DNA of 64,000 nucleotides from Proteobacteria bacterium UBA7415 (lineage in GTDB: Bacteria > Pseudomonadota > Gammaproteobacteria > Arenicellales > Arenicellaceae). How positions within the stretch are numbered: position 1 is the stretch's first letter; each line of letters starts with the position of its first letter. The position numbers and the translations under genes were made by a program. Shown here in pieces: positions 56,158 to 64,000 of the stretch. Where the stretch lies: NCBI GenBank assembly GCA_002470515.1, contig DKML01000014.1:1-64000 (forward strand). The letters are read 5' to 3'. Under the pieces are notes generated by a model. That model did not search any database. It was not told the DNA's origin and saw only the letters and a program-made list of their open reading frames with translations.

Positions 56158-57330
56158 ATGTTTGAATTATTAGACACAGTTGACCAACAAGCGGTCATTA
56201 AGGTTGTCGGCGTAGGTGGAGGCGGCGGTAACGCAGTCAACTATATGCAGCAATCAACTATTGAAGGCGTTGAGTTTATTAACGCGAATACAGACGTGCA
56301 AGCGTTGCAAACATCAGACTGTGGAACTATTTTACAGCTCGGTGCTAACTTAACCAAAGGACTCGGCGCAGGCGCTGATCCTGATGTTGGTCGACAAGCG
56401 GCAATTGAAGACCGCGAACGCATTGCAGAAGCGTTGAGCGGTGCAGATATGGTATTCATTACAGCCGGCATGGGCGGTGGAACAGGGACAGGCGCGGCGC
56501 CAGTAATTGCTGAAATCGCTCGTGACTTGGGCGCATTAACCGTTGCGGTTGTAACACGTCCGTTTCAATTTGAAGGGGCTCGTCGCGACAAACTCGCAGA
56601 GCAAGGACTTAAACTGCTTAAGAATTCAGTTGATTCGTTGATTACCATTCCTAATGAAAAGTTACTCGAAGTTATGGGTAAAGAAGCGTCATTACAAGAC
56701 GCGTTCGCGATGGCGAACAACGTTTTGCGTAACGCAGTACAAGGAATTTCAGAGTTGATCACTAGTCCCGGTTTAATCAATGTGGATTTTGCGGATGTTA
56801 AAACCGTAATGTCAGAAATGGGTCAAGCCATGATGGGCTCTGCTTCGGCTTCTGGTGCTACACGCGCTAGCGAAGCGGCTCGAAATGCGCTGAGCAGTCC
56901 ATTACTAGAAGATACCAATATTCGCGGAGCGAAGGGTATTTTAGTTAACGTTACAGCGGGTCCTGATTTGAGCATTGGCGAGTTCGGCGAAGTGGGTATG
57001 ATGATTAGAGACATGGCTTCAGATGACGCAACGGTGGTAATTGGTACTTCAATTGATCCCGCTATGAAGGACATGCTCAGAGTGACAATGGTCGCAACAG
57101 GTATTCAAGAAGCGAACGCCGAAGCGGCCGCAAAACCATATGCGGTTGTAAAGACAGTGGCTCGTGCGGTGGGAAGTTCGTATGAGTCTCTACCGGTCGA
57201 AAACATGCAGGCTGAACCAACATTGGTTCAGCCTCGCAGAGCGTCTGAGTTAGAGAATCTACCGCTATACGATTCGGACTTAAATAACAATCTTGACGTG
57301 CCAACATTTCTACGCAGACAAGCCGACTAA
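56158..57330 (+). CDS. ftsZ: Cell division GTPase FtsZ
   Basis: FtsZ forms the division ring. The 390 residues have the GTP-binding GMGGGTGTGAAPVIAEIA, the N-terminal IKVVGVGGGGGNAVNYM, and a variable linker before the conserved end LDVPTFLRRQAD, which binds FtsA and ZipA in relatives. A GGGAG site precedes the ATG. It is the last gene of the cluster, and a 633-bp gap with no gene follows. Confidence 0.98.
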   Translation: MFELLDTVDQQAVIKVVGVGGGGGNAVNYMQQSTIEGVEFINANTDVQALQTSDCGTILQLGANLTKGLGAGADPDVGRQAAIEDRERIAEALSGADMVFITAGMGGGTGTGAAPVIAEIARDLGALTVAVVTRPFQFEGARRDKLAEQGLKLLKNSVDSLITIPNEKLLEVMGKEASLQDAFAMANNVLRNAVQGISELITSPGLINVDFADVKTVMSEMGQAMMGSASASGATRASEAARNALSSPLLEDTNIRGAKGILVNVTAGPDLSIGEFGEVGMMIRDMASDDATVVIGTSIDPAMKDMLRVTMVATGIQEANAEAAAKPYAVVKTVARAVGSSYESLPVENMQAEPTLVQPRRASELENLPLYDSDLNNNLDVPTFLRRQAD

Positions 57331-57635
57331 AATGGTAAGTAGTTGTTAGCAATGATTGACCTCCGTACTAATAAGCAAATGAATTAGGATGGCAGCAGAG
57401 ATTTTGCAAGTGGCTGATACAAGCCGATTAGTAAGTATTGGCGGTAGAAAACGTCTGATCTGAATGTTATGACAAAGAATGTCTGTACCAAGAAGCGTTG
57501 CCTGAAGGCTACACAATTCCTCCCGTTTCGTGTAGGATTCCGCGCTTCGACCAGACACTTTGTCTACTTTCTGTTAAAAAATAGACAGTCGAAATAAAGA
57601 TTTGGCGTTATTGATCGACATTCTTGCCAAGATTG

Positions 57636-57662
57636 GTGTGTTTTTCATTAAATAAAACACAC
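57636..57662. promoter_or_regulatory. 9-bp perfect inverted repeat upstream of lpxC
   Basis: GTGTGTTTT (57636-57644), a 9-nt loop and AAAACACAC (57654-57662). It lies just upstream of the candidate lpxC promoter. No T-tract follows, so an operator or ftsZ transcript-end structure is possible. Confidence 0.5.
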
Positions 57663-57692
57663 TCGAAGAGCATTTTAAGTCGTTGTTTTTAA

Positions 57693-57701
57693 TGCTATAG
57701 T
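57693..57701 (+). promoter_or_regulatory. Candidate extended -10 promoter for lpxC
   Basis: TGCTATAGT (57693-57701) fits an extended -10 element (TGn plus TATAGT). A weak -35 TTTTAA lies 17 nt before the -10. It would give an lpxC leader of about 255 nt. This is the best -10-like signal I saw in the gap. Confidence 0.45.
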
Positions 57702-57852
57702 TTTACGCTTGTCGTTTTTAAAACCGATCAAGATAGGTTGGAGCGAAAACGACATAATATAGAACGAGATAAAACTATAAAAAGAAGAAGTGTGAGCAAT
57801 TTGTTATACGTGTTGTGCTGGTTAGCTTTATCGGCTTCCCATTAGTGCTAAC

Positions 57853-57889
57853 TCTCTAGATTAACCCCTATTGGGAGAATCTTTAGAGA
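57853..57889 (+). promoter_or_regulatory. Bulged hairpin in the lpxC leader
   Basis: TCTCTA-GATT-CCC on the left (57853-57858, 57859-57862, 57866-57868) pairs with GGG-AATC-TAGAGA on the right (57873-57875, 57878-57881, 57884-57889) with small bulges and a TATT loop. Thirteen pairs with no T-tract. It lies about 75 nt before the lpxC start. Confidence 0.5.
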
Positions 57890-57963
57890 CTGGACTCTAT
57901 GTGTTTAGACGGTGCTAACTAAAGGCATGATATTTATATCGACTATTAAGGAATTTGCGATCG

Positions 57964-58872
57964 ATGATACATCAGCGAACACTCAAGAACGTTATTCGAG
58001 CAACCGGTGTGGGTTTACACACCGGTGAAAAAGTCTATTTGACGTTAAGACCGGCTCCGGTCGATACGGGCATTGTATTTCGCCGCGTGGATTTGGATCC
58101 CGTTGTGGAACTATCAGCCACGCCTGAACGTGTTGGAGATACTCGTTTATCTACCGCACTTCAAGAAGGCGACGTAACCGTATCTACTGTTGAGCATTTA
58201 ATGTCGGCCCTTGCTGGGTTAGGCATAGACAATATTTATGTTGAATTAACCTGTCCAGAAGTACCGATTATGGACGGAAGTGCAGCGCCATTTGTTTTTC
58301 TGATTCAGTCTGCCGGTGTTGTAGAGCAAGCAGCTCCAAAAAAATTCATTAGAATCATCAAGCCTGTCATTATTGAAGACGGCGACAAATGGGCAAAGTT
58401 TGACCCGTTTGAAGGCTTTAAAGTGTCATTCTCTATCGACTTCGATCATCCGATTTTTGCTAAATCACCACAGCAAGCGACAGTGGATTTTTCGACCACT
58501 TCATTTGTTAAAGAAGTGAGCCGTGCTCGTACATTTGGTTTTATGCATGAGGTCGAAGCACTGCGCGAAGCTGGACTAGCCCGCGGCGGAAGTCATGATA
58601 ATGCGATTGTTATGGATTCGTACTCAATTCTAAACGATGACGGATTACGATACGAAGACGAATTCGTAAAACACAAAATACTTGATGCAATTGGTGATCT
58701 GTACTTATTAGGTCATCCGCTAATTGGTGCGTTCAGTGCACATAAATCTGGACACTCTTTGAATAATCGACTGTTACGTGCAATGGTCAATCAGAAAGAT
58801 TCATGGGAGCTGGTGACGTTTGACGATCCAGCCGACGCACCTATCCCGTTCATGCACCTGGCTAACGCTTAG
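57964..58872 (+). CDS. lpxC: UDP-3-O-acyl-GlcNAc deacetylase LpxC
   Basis: LpxC catalyses the committed step of lipid A synthesis. The ATG at 57964 gives [20 protein letters not shown], the family N-terminus, with AAGGA 11 nt upstream. A TTG three codons earlier is too close to AAGGA. The 302 residues show the zinc and catalytic motifs [44 protein letters not shown] and [13 protein letters not shown]. In E. coli the protein level is controlled by FtsH; the C-terminus here differs, ending FMHLANA. Confidence 0.97.
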   Translation: MIHQRTLKNVIRATGVGLHTGEKVYLTLRPAPVDTGIVFRRVDLDPVVELSATPERVGDTRLSTALQEGDVTVSTVEHLMSALAGLGIDNIYVELTCPEVPIMDGSAAPFVFLIQSAGVVEQAAPKKFIRIIKPVIIEDGDKWAKFDPFEGFKVSFSIDFDHPIFAKSPQQATVDFSTTSFVKEVSRARTFGFMHEVEALREAGLARGGSHDNAIVMDSYSILNDDGLRYEDEFVKHKILDAIGDLYLLGHPLIGAFSAHKSGHSLNNRLLRAMVNQKDSWELVTFDDPADAPIPFMHLANA

Positions 58873-58942
58873 TTATGTCTGGTTACGCCCTAAGTTAATA
58901 ACCAAACCTCACTCAAAATTTATCTTTTAACTCAATGCTGAG

Positions 58943-59572
58943 TTATTTTGACGACGAGCCAGATGTCGACTCTTTGAGTGTGTTTGCAAGACGTTTAAGT
59001 GACTCTGCCAACACTGGATCGTTTATTTGCTCGGAAAAATTGCCGATAATTTCAGCTGATTTCCGTGTTTCATTTGATTGACGAACCTTACGGTTAGCAT
59101 CAAAATGCGAGTCGGCGTTTACTTTGTTGTAAGGTGTTTCGCTGTTTAAGGTTTTTGCATCAGGATCTTTTGGTGGTGCAGAATGAGCGGATATCTTAAA
59201 TTGCAGTGCAGAAACGTTATTTATGAGTGCCGATAATTCGGTGTCAGCGTTTATCGCTTGATTGATGTTCTCGAGCAATGAGTCTTGTGAATGTCTTAGC
59301 TGTGTAACAACAGCAGAGTTTTTGCAGTTGATGTTTAGTGTCGTTTTATTTAAGTTGGCGTCTAGACTGATTGATTCGATGAGTGAAGCGTTATTAGTAT
59401 TAGCGCCTGATTTGGTCTTTGCGTTAGTGCTGCTCAGCAGCTGGCGAAGGATGATTGGGGATAGTTTTTCGGTAAATAAAAGATTGGCTTTTACCGAGGT
59501 GTAAACGGGCAGCGTGCTCAATAAAGACCAGAGCGTGGTTTTTCGTGATTTGGGCTTTTTTGAATAAGGCAT
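58943..59572 (-). CDS. dciA: DciA-type replicative helicase loader (DUF721)
   Basis: DciA loads the DnaB helicase in bacteria without DnaC. The 209 residues fit the DUF721 family weakly but with the right features: a basic N-terminus, the strand LNINCKNSAVVTQLRHSQDS, and LLENINQAINADTELSALIN. Gene order supports it, because in Pseudomonas the same family lies between lpxC and the M23 peptidase before secA. A polar tail of about 85 residues follows the domain. It is divergent from the peptidase gene. Confidence 0.7.
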   Translation of the reverse strand: MPYSKKPKSRKTTLWSLLSTLPVYTSVKANLLFTEKLSPIILRQLLSSTNAKTKSGANTNNASLIESISLDANLNKTTLNINCKNSAVVTQLRHSQDSLLENINQAINADTELSALINNVSALQFKISAHSAPPKDPDAKTLNSETPYNKVNADSHFDANRKVRQSNETRKSAEIIGNFSEQINDPVLAESLKRLANTLKESTSGSSSK

Positions 59573-59701
59573 GGCTGAGTTTATTAGTAGTACATTGGCA
59601 GACTAGCTTAATATCTGATTATGCATTGTCGCCGACAAAGAATAACAGAAATACATTGTTCGGTACTGTTCGGCAGTTCGGGTAAACGAGGATAGACAAT
59701 T

Positions 59702-60637
59702 TTGAAAATATTGTTGTTGAGAGATCGTAGTTCGCAAAAAGGGGTGCAGACGTTGTCTGGGCACAAGCTTATGTGGGCAGGTATTTGTGCTTTAGTCGTT
59801 CTGCCTTTATTGGTTGGTGGCTTGTCCTACTGGGCGGTAGCTTCAATCGATCGTTCACTCAACCCGTTTGTTGATCCTGAGTACAGAATTGCCGTTGAAG
59901 CTAGAGTAAACGATCAACAAGAAGAAATTAAAAAGACCCGCGAATATGTTCGCCGGCACATGGATGTATTGGGCCGACAAATCGGCGGTCTGCAGGCACA
60001 AGTCTCTCGCATCTCTGCCGTTGAGAAACGCATCTCCGAAGTGGCAGGAATTGACCTAGCGGACTTTCAATTTGAAGAAGCGCTACCGGTCGGTGGAGTG
60101 GCTCAACAAGACAATCAAGATTCTGAACAGGTTGACATCGAAAACGCAATCACGTCAATCGAACAAGAACTATCTATTCAAGAATCGGCAATCGCGGCAA
60201 TGGATTTCGTTTTATCAACGCGTAACTTAGAAAACCAACAAACGCCTGCTGGTTGGCCCGTAAAAGGTGGCTGGGTGTCGTCTAGCTTTGGTTCTCGCAT
60301 GCATCCGATGACAGGTAAAAAGCAGTTTCATCGTGGTGTTGATATCCCAGGCAAAAAGGGCGCCGCGGTTTTAGCGGTTGCAGACGGTGTTGTTGTTAGA
60401 TCAGAAAACAGCGGTAACTATGGCTGGTTAGTCGAAATTGTTCATGGCGATACGATTTCTACGTTATATAGCCACAACAGTAAGAATTTGGTGGCCGTTG
60501 GCGAAACAGTTCAGAAAGGCCAAGCTGTAGCTGAGGTAGGATCGACGGGACGTTCTACAGGACCACACGTTCATTTTGAGGTTAAAAAGGACAATCAAAA
60601 CATTAATCCCGTGCGTTATTTATACAAAAAGAGTTAA
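59702..60637 (+). CDS. Membrane-anchored M23 metallopeptidase (TTG start)
   Basis: A peptidoglycan endopeptidase-like protein with N-terminal membrane helix (about 24-46), a coiled-coil region (about 68-110) and an M23 domain (about 190-305). The zinc ligands H210xxxD214 and H289xH291 (GPHVHFEV) are intact. It starts with TTG at 59702, preceded by GAGGAT, and gives MKILLLRDR, like homologues beside secA in Pseudomonas. Like NlpD and MepM relatives it may cut peptide crosslinks or activate amidases; which is not known. Confidence 0.88.
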   Translation: MKILLLRDRSSQKGVQTLSGHKLMWAGICALVVLPLLVGGLSYWAVASIDRSLNPFVDPEYRIAVEARVNDQQEEIKKTREYVRRHMDVLGRQIGGLQAQVSRISAVEKRISEVAGIDLADFQFEEALPVGGVAQQDNQDSEQVDIENAITSIEQELSIQESAIAAMDFVLSTRNLENQQTPAGWPVKGGWVSSSFGSRMHPMTGKKQFHRGVDIPGKKGAAVLAVADGVVVRSENSGNYGWLVEIVHGDTISTLYSHNSKNLVAVGETVQKGQAVAEVGSTGRSTGPHVHFEVKKDNQNINPVRYLYKKS

Positions 60638-60723
60638 GTCTCTGGAGCATTATCGTTGTTCTAACTCTTACTTCATTTATCTAAAAAACAGAGTCTTAAC
60701 AAACCAGATCGTTAAGACAGTCG

Positions 60724-60749
60724 AAACCAAGCTCTTAAGCTTGGTTTTT
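60724..60749 (+). terminator. Intrinsic terminator after the M23 peptidase gene
   Basis: AAACCAAGC (60724-60732), loop TCTTAA and GCTTGGTTT (60739-60747) with a T run to 60749 form a clear hairpin terminator. It closes the peptidase transcript and separates it from secA. Confidence 0.9.
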
Positions 60750-60768
60750 GCATTTTAAGCCCTATAAT
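60741..60768 (+). promoter_or_regulatory. Candidate secA promoter overlapping the terminator
   Basis: A perfect -10 TATAAT lies at 60763-60768. A weak -35, TTGGTT (60741-60746), is 16 nt upstream and inside the right arm of the terminator. The secA leader would be about 220 nt. The rest of the 60769-60995 gap holds no gene, only a 12-bp palindrome at 60917-60928. Confidence 0.5.
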
Positions 60769-60995
60769 CTAGCCATCTAGGTCAAACACAAACAGACAGT
60801 ACTTAGCTTAAGAACAAGAGGTACTCCGCTAAGCGTTCACGCTGTTTCGGATGTGAATAGTAGTTCTAACCCTATCAGTAACAAGAACGCCAATTACTAT
60901 GCCTATGTGGCTAGTACGAACTAGTTCGATTATTAGGTTTGCCTTCATTATTAATCAGTGGCAAGCCTACACTTAAAACAATTCAGGATATTTCT

Positions 60996-63680
60996 GTGTT
61001 AAAAAAAATATTTGGCAGTCGTAACGACCGAATCGTCAAAGGCCTCAACAAGAAAGTCAAAGCTATTAATGACTTAGAGCCTGAGTTTCAGGCGTTGTCA
61101 GACGAAGAGCTCACTGCAAAAACCGCCGAGTTTCGTCAGCGTTTAGAACAAGGCGAAACTCTTGACTCTATTATGCCTGAGGCCTTTGCGGCGGTTAGAG
61201 AGGGTTCGGTGCGCTCATTAGGTATGCGCCATTTTGATGTTCAGCTGGTAGGCGCCATGGTGTTACATCAAGGTAAGATATCAGAGATGCGTACGGGTGA
61301 GGGTAAAACTCTGATGAGTACCCTAACCGCGTACCTCAATGGTTTAGCTGGTTCTGTACATGTTGTAACCGTTAATGATTACTTGGCCGCTCGCGATGCG
61401 CAGTGGATGGGCAAGCTGTATACGTTTATGGGCTTATCCGTTGGCGTTATATCGTCGGGCCAAGATCATGCCAGTAAGCAAGCAGCTTATGCTTGTGATA
61501 TTACTTATGGAACTAACAATGAATTTGGTTTTGATTATCTGCGCGATAACATGGCCTTTACTACTGACCAAAAAGCCCAGAGTGCATTAAATCTTGCGAT
61601 TGTGGACGAGGTGGATTCGATTCTAATCGACGAAGCCAGAACACCATTGATTATTTCTGGCCCTGCAGACACCACAGGTGACGTCTACGCAAAGATGGAT
61701 GGCATTGTCCCTAAGCTAGTTAAGCAAGAGGAAGAAGATGGTGAAGGCGACTACACGGTCGACGAAAAGTCCAAACAAGCGTACTTAACTGAAGCGGGTC
61801 ATGAAAAAGCCGAGCAGTTGATGGTTGAGTTTGGCATATTGCCAGCCGACGCTAGTTTGTACGATGTTGGCAGTATCGCGTTGTTACATCATTTGTACGC
61901 CGCAATACGCGCGCATACATTGTTCCAGAAGGATGTGGAATACGTAGTACAAGATAATCAAATTATTATTGTCGACGAATTTACCGGACGTATGATGCCG
62001 GGTCGTCGTTGGTCTGATGGATTACATCAGGCGATTGAGGCCAAAGAGAAAGTTGAGATCCAGCGCGAGAACCAAACGCTAGCATCTATTACCTTTCAGA
62101 ACTACTTCCGCCTGTACGACACGCTCTCGGGTATGACCGGTACCGCCGATACTGAAGCGGTCGAATTTCAGGAAATTTATGGCCTAGAAGTGGTTGTGGT
62201 GCCTACTCACAGAGACATGATCAGGGTTGATCAATCAGACGTTATTTTTCGCACTATGGGCGAGAAGTTCGACGCAATCGTAGAAGACGTGCGTGAGCGC
62301 CATGCCGAGGGGCAGCCAGTGTTATTGGGTACAGCTTCGATTGAAGTCTCTGAACTGTTGGCTAAAGAATTCAAAAAACACAAGCTACCGCACGAAGTAT
62401 TAAACGCTAAGCAGCATGAGCGCGAAGCGTTGGTGATTGCTAAGGCGGGCCGTCCTGGTGCTGTAACAATCGCCACAAATATGGCGGGTCGTGGTACCGA
62501 TATCGTGTTGGGTGGCAACTTAGATATGCGCTTGAGCGAAGCCAAGAGTGATGCCGAGCACGACCAGATAAGAGCAGAATGGAAACGTGACCAAGAAGCT
62601 GTTCTTGAGTCGGGTGGTCTTTACGTTGTTGGTACGGAGCGGCATGAGTCTCGCCGTATCGATAACCAGTTACGTGGTCGTTCTGGTCGTCAGGGCGACC
62701 CGGGTGAAACTCGATTTTTTCTTTCTATGGACGACTCATTGATGCGCATATTCGGCTCAGACCGGATCTCCGGGATGATGCAACGGGTTGGCATGGAAGA
62801 AGGTGAAGCGATCGAAAGTCGCCTTGTGTCGAGAGTGATCGAGAACGCTCAACGCAAAGTTGAAGGTCACAACTTCGACATGCGTAAGCAACTACTAGAA
62901 TACGATGATGTTGCCAATGAGCAACGTAAGTTGGTGTATAGCGAACGTAATTCTTTGATGTCGTCCGACGACGTTTCTGACAATGTATTAGCCATGCGCG
63001 AAGAAGTAGTAGATTTGGTTATAGACCGAACTATTCCGCCGCAAAGTATGCCTGAGCAATGGGATATTGATCAACTTGAAGATGATATTCGCCTAGAGTT
63101 TGGCCTTGCGCTCCCCGTCGCTCGTTGGTTAGAAGAAGATAAGGGTTTATACGAAGACACTCTGCGCGATCGTATCTACGATGAAATCGAAAAGTCTTAT
63201 GAGTCAAAAGAAGAGAAATACGGTACTGAAGTAATCCGTCATCTTGAAAAAGTGATTATGCTCCAAACCTTGGATAACCAATGGAAAGAGCATTTGGCCG
63301 AAATGGATTATTTGCGTCGTGGTATCGGCTTACGAGGCTACGCTCAAAAGAACCCTAAACAAGAATATAAACGCGAAGCATTCGAAATGTTTACCACGAT
63401 GCTAGATCGTGTAAAAACTGAGGTGGTTACTATTTTGGCGCGTGTTCAAGTGCGCGAAGACAGCGATCTTGATGCTCTAGAAGCGCGTCGTCGCGAAGCG
63501 GCTCGTGAAGGCATGGAACTTAAGCATGATAGTGCTAGTGGCTCAGCTGACAGTTCAGCCCAGAGTAGCGAAGCATCTAGCAGCACGTTTGTGCGAGAGG
63601 CTCCAAAGGTTGGTCGTAACGAGCCATGCCCATGTGGTTCTGGTAAAAAGTTTAAGCAGTGCCACGGTAAATTGAACTAG
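60996..63680 (+). CDS. secA: Preprotein translocase ATPase SecA (GTG start)
   Basis: SecA drives proteins through the SecYEG channel. The GTG at 60996 gives [20 protein letters not shown], matching E. coli SecA, and AGGA lies 7 nt upstream. The longer frame to TTG 60939 has no family match. The 894 residues include Walker [18 protein letters not shown]-like [43 protein letters not shown] and the C-terminal zinc tail [13 protein letters not shown]. No secM-like regulator lies upstream. The stop codon sits in a hairpin. Confidence 0.97.
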   Translation: MLKKIFGSRNDRIVKGLNKKVKAINDLEPEFQALSDEELTAKTAEFRQRLEQGETLDSIMPEAFAAVREGSVRSLGMRHFDVQLVGAMVLHQGKISEMRTGEGKTLMSTLTAYLNGLAGSVHVVTVNDYLAARDAQWMGKLYTFMGLSVGVISSGQDHASKQAAYACDITYGTNNEFGFDYLRDNMAFTTDQKAQSALNLAIVDEVDSILIDEARTPLIISGPADTTGDVYAKMDGIVPKLVKQEEEDGEGDYTVDEKSKQAYLTEAGHEKAEQLMVEFGILPADASLYDVGSIALLHHLYAAIRAHTLFQKDVEYVVQDNQIIIVDEFTGRMMPGRRWSDGLHQAIEAKEKVEIQRENQTLASITFQNYFRLYDTLSGMTGTADTEAVEFQEIYGLEVVVVPTHRDMIRVDQSDVIFRTMGEKFDAIVEDVRERHAEGQPVLLGTASIEVSELLAKEFKKHKLPHEVLNAKQHEREALVIAKAGRPGAVTIATNMAGRGTDIVLGGNLDMRLSEAKSDAEHDQIRAEWKRDQEAVLESGGLYVVGTERHESRRIDNQLRGRSGRQGDPGETRFFLSMDDSLMRIFGSDRISGMMQRVGMEEGEAIESRLVSRVIENAQRKVEGHNFDMRKQLLEYDDVANEQRKLVYSERNSLMSSDDVSDNVLAMREEVVDLVIDRTIPPQSMPEQWDIDQLEDDIRLEFGLALPVARWLEEDKGLYEDTLRDRIYDEIEKSYESKEEKYGTEVIRHLEKVIMLQTLDNQWKEHLAEMDYLRRGIGLRGYAQKNPKQEYKREAFEMFTTMLDRVKTEVVTILARVQVREDSDLDALEARRREAAREGMELKHDSASGSADSSAQSSEASSSTFVREAPKVGRNEPCPCGSGKKFKQCHGKLN

Positions 63681-63697
63681 AAATCTAGTTCAATTTT
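63669..63697 (+). terminator. Hairpin at the secA stop codon
   Basis: AAATTGAACTAG (63669-63680) and CTAGTTCAATTT (63685-63696) form a perfect 12-bp stem with an AAAT loop and a short T run. The secA TAG (63678-63680) is in the left arm. A pyrimidine-rich stretch follows. It may be a weak terminator or an RNA 3' stabiliser between secA and argJ. Confidence 0.65.
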
Positions 63698-63741
63698 CTA
63701 CCTCTTTTTTTCTACCCCAGCCATAACGCTAAAAGTTTCTC

Positions 63742-64000
63742 ATGCCGGTAAATTTAACCGAACCAACTGATATAGCCCCAGTAGCAGGAGTGCAACTTCA
63801 GACCATCGCAAGCGGTATGCGTTACCGCGACCGCGATGATTTGTTGTTGATGCATTTCTGTGAAGGCACCGTTTCGTCAGCATTATTCACTCAGAATAAA
63901 TTTTGCGCTGCGCCAGTGTTGGTTGCTAAGGAACACCTTAAGCAAGCGTCCGCAAGAGCGTTACTGATCAATGCGGGCAATGCCAATGCAGGTACTGGGC
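63742..64000 (+). CDS. argJ: Glutamate N-acetyltransferase/ornithine acetyltransferase ArgJ, 5' part
   Basis: ArgJ transfers acetyl groups between ornithine and glutamate in arginine synthesis. The window ends after 86 codons. The visible start is MPVNLTEPTDIAPVAGVQLQ, followed by TVSSALFTQNKFCAAPVLVA and LLINAGNANAGTG, the family N-terminal motifs. The site of self-cleavage (a Thr near the middle) lies beyond the window. The gene order secA-argJ is also found in Pseudomonas. Confidence 0.92.
   Translation, partial: MPVNLTEPTDIAPVAGVQLQTIASGMRYRDRDDLLLMHFCEGTVSSALFTQNKFCAAPVLVAKEHLKQASARALLINAGNANAGTG

Larger units (their letters stand above)
57331..57963. other. Gap of about 630 bp between ftsZ and lpxC
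   Basis: No convincing gene. A 24-codon frame at 57389-57463 lacks family similarity. It holds a 9-bp inverted repeat (57636-57662), an extended -10 promoter candidate (57693-57701), a bulged hairpin (57853-57889), and a direct repeat GTGCTAACT at 57845-57853 and 57912-57920. Confidence 0.6.

Noticed and set aside
57346..57558. Minus-strand frame in the ftsZ-lpxC gap
   Set aside because: Short, no motifs and no ribosome-binding site; treated as non-coding.
60638..60995. Possible secM-like regulator before secA
   Set aside because: No frame with a signal peptide plus an arrest-like C-terminal motif is present. The gap holds a terminator and promoter instead.
1..64000. CRISPR arrays, insertion sequences, prophage or tRNA genes
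   Set aside because: I looked for regular repeats with spacers, transposase or integrase motifs and tRNA-like blocks and saw none.

Overview
The window is a chromosomal core segment from a gammaproteobacterium. The evidence is the gene order (tuf, then the S10, spc and alpha ribosomal operons), LpoA with YraN and DolP beside rsmI, IspB divergent from rplU, a full dcw division cluster, and the order lpxC, dciA, M23 peptidase, secA, argJ that is also found in Pseudomonas. A DciA-type helicase loader and the lpxC-secA order argue against an enterobacterium. MurE carries the DNPR motif, so the wall is of the meso-diaminopimelate type. LpxC, a heptose-phosphate adenylyltransferase and several lipoproteins indicate a Gram-negative envelope with LPS. 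I cannot name the species. I see no insertion sequence, prophage, CRISPR array or tRNA gene.

Positions 1-15185 hold the end of tuf and about thirty ribosomal and transcription genes (rpsJ to rplQ, with secY, rpmJ and rpoA), closed by a strong terminator. Positions 15446-23150 are mixed: a membrane-anchored glutamate-synthase-like flavoprotein, ispB divergent from rplU-rpmA (L21 has an extra helix-hairpin-helix domain), siroheme synthase, a TrpD2/YbiB-like protein and an isolated PilT/PilU-type ATPase. Positions 23570-29732 hold small metabolic and envelope genes: hotdog thioesterase, cupin, an acyltransferase lacking its catalytic His, Bcp, HAD phosphatase, RppH, a transpeptidase-only penicillin-binding protein, RfaE2 and DolP. 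Positions 29968-38425 carry yraN-lpoA divergent from rsmI-dacB, then an Atm1-type ABC exporter and pyrD. RNase P RNA follows at about 38490, and then a peroxiredoxin-like gene on the minus strand.

Positions 40109-57330 are the dcw cluster (mraZ to ftsZ), with start and stop codons mostly overlapping, so peptidoglycan precursor synthesis and division proteins are probably translated in a coupled way. The cluster starts at a promoter overlapped by 10-bp MraZ-type repeats. lpxC has a separate, structured, roughly 250-nt leader. dciA (minus), an M23 peptidase, secA and the start of argJ complete the window.

I found no convincing new multi-gene system. The points most worth a second look are the L21 fusion, the acyltransferase with Gln in place of its catalytic His, GC-rich discriminators shared by the alpha, rplU and rnpB promoters, the structured lpxC leader, and a decayed duplicate of the rpsK 3' end beside a strong hairpin.
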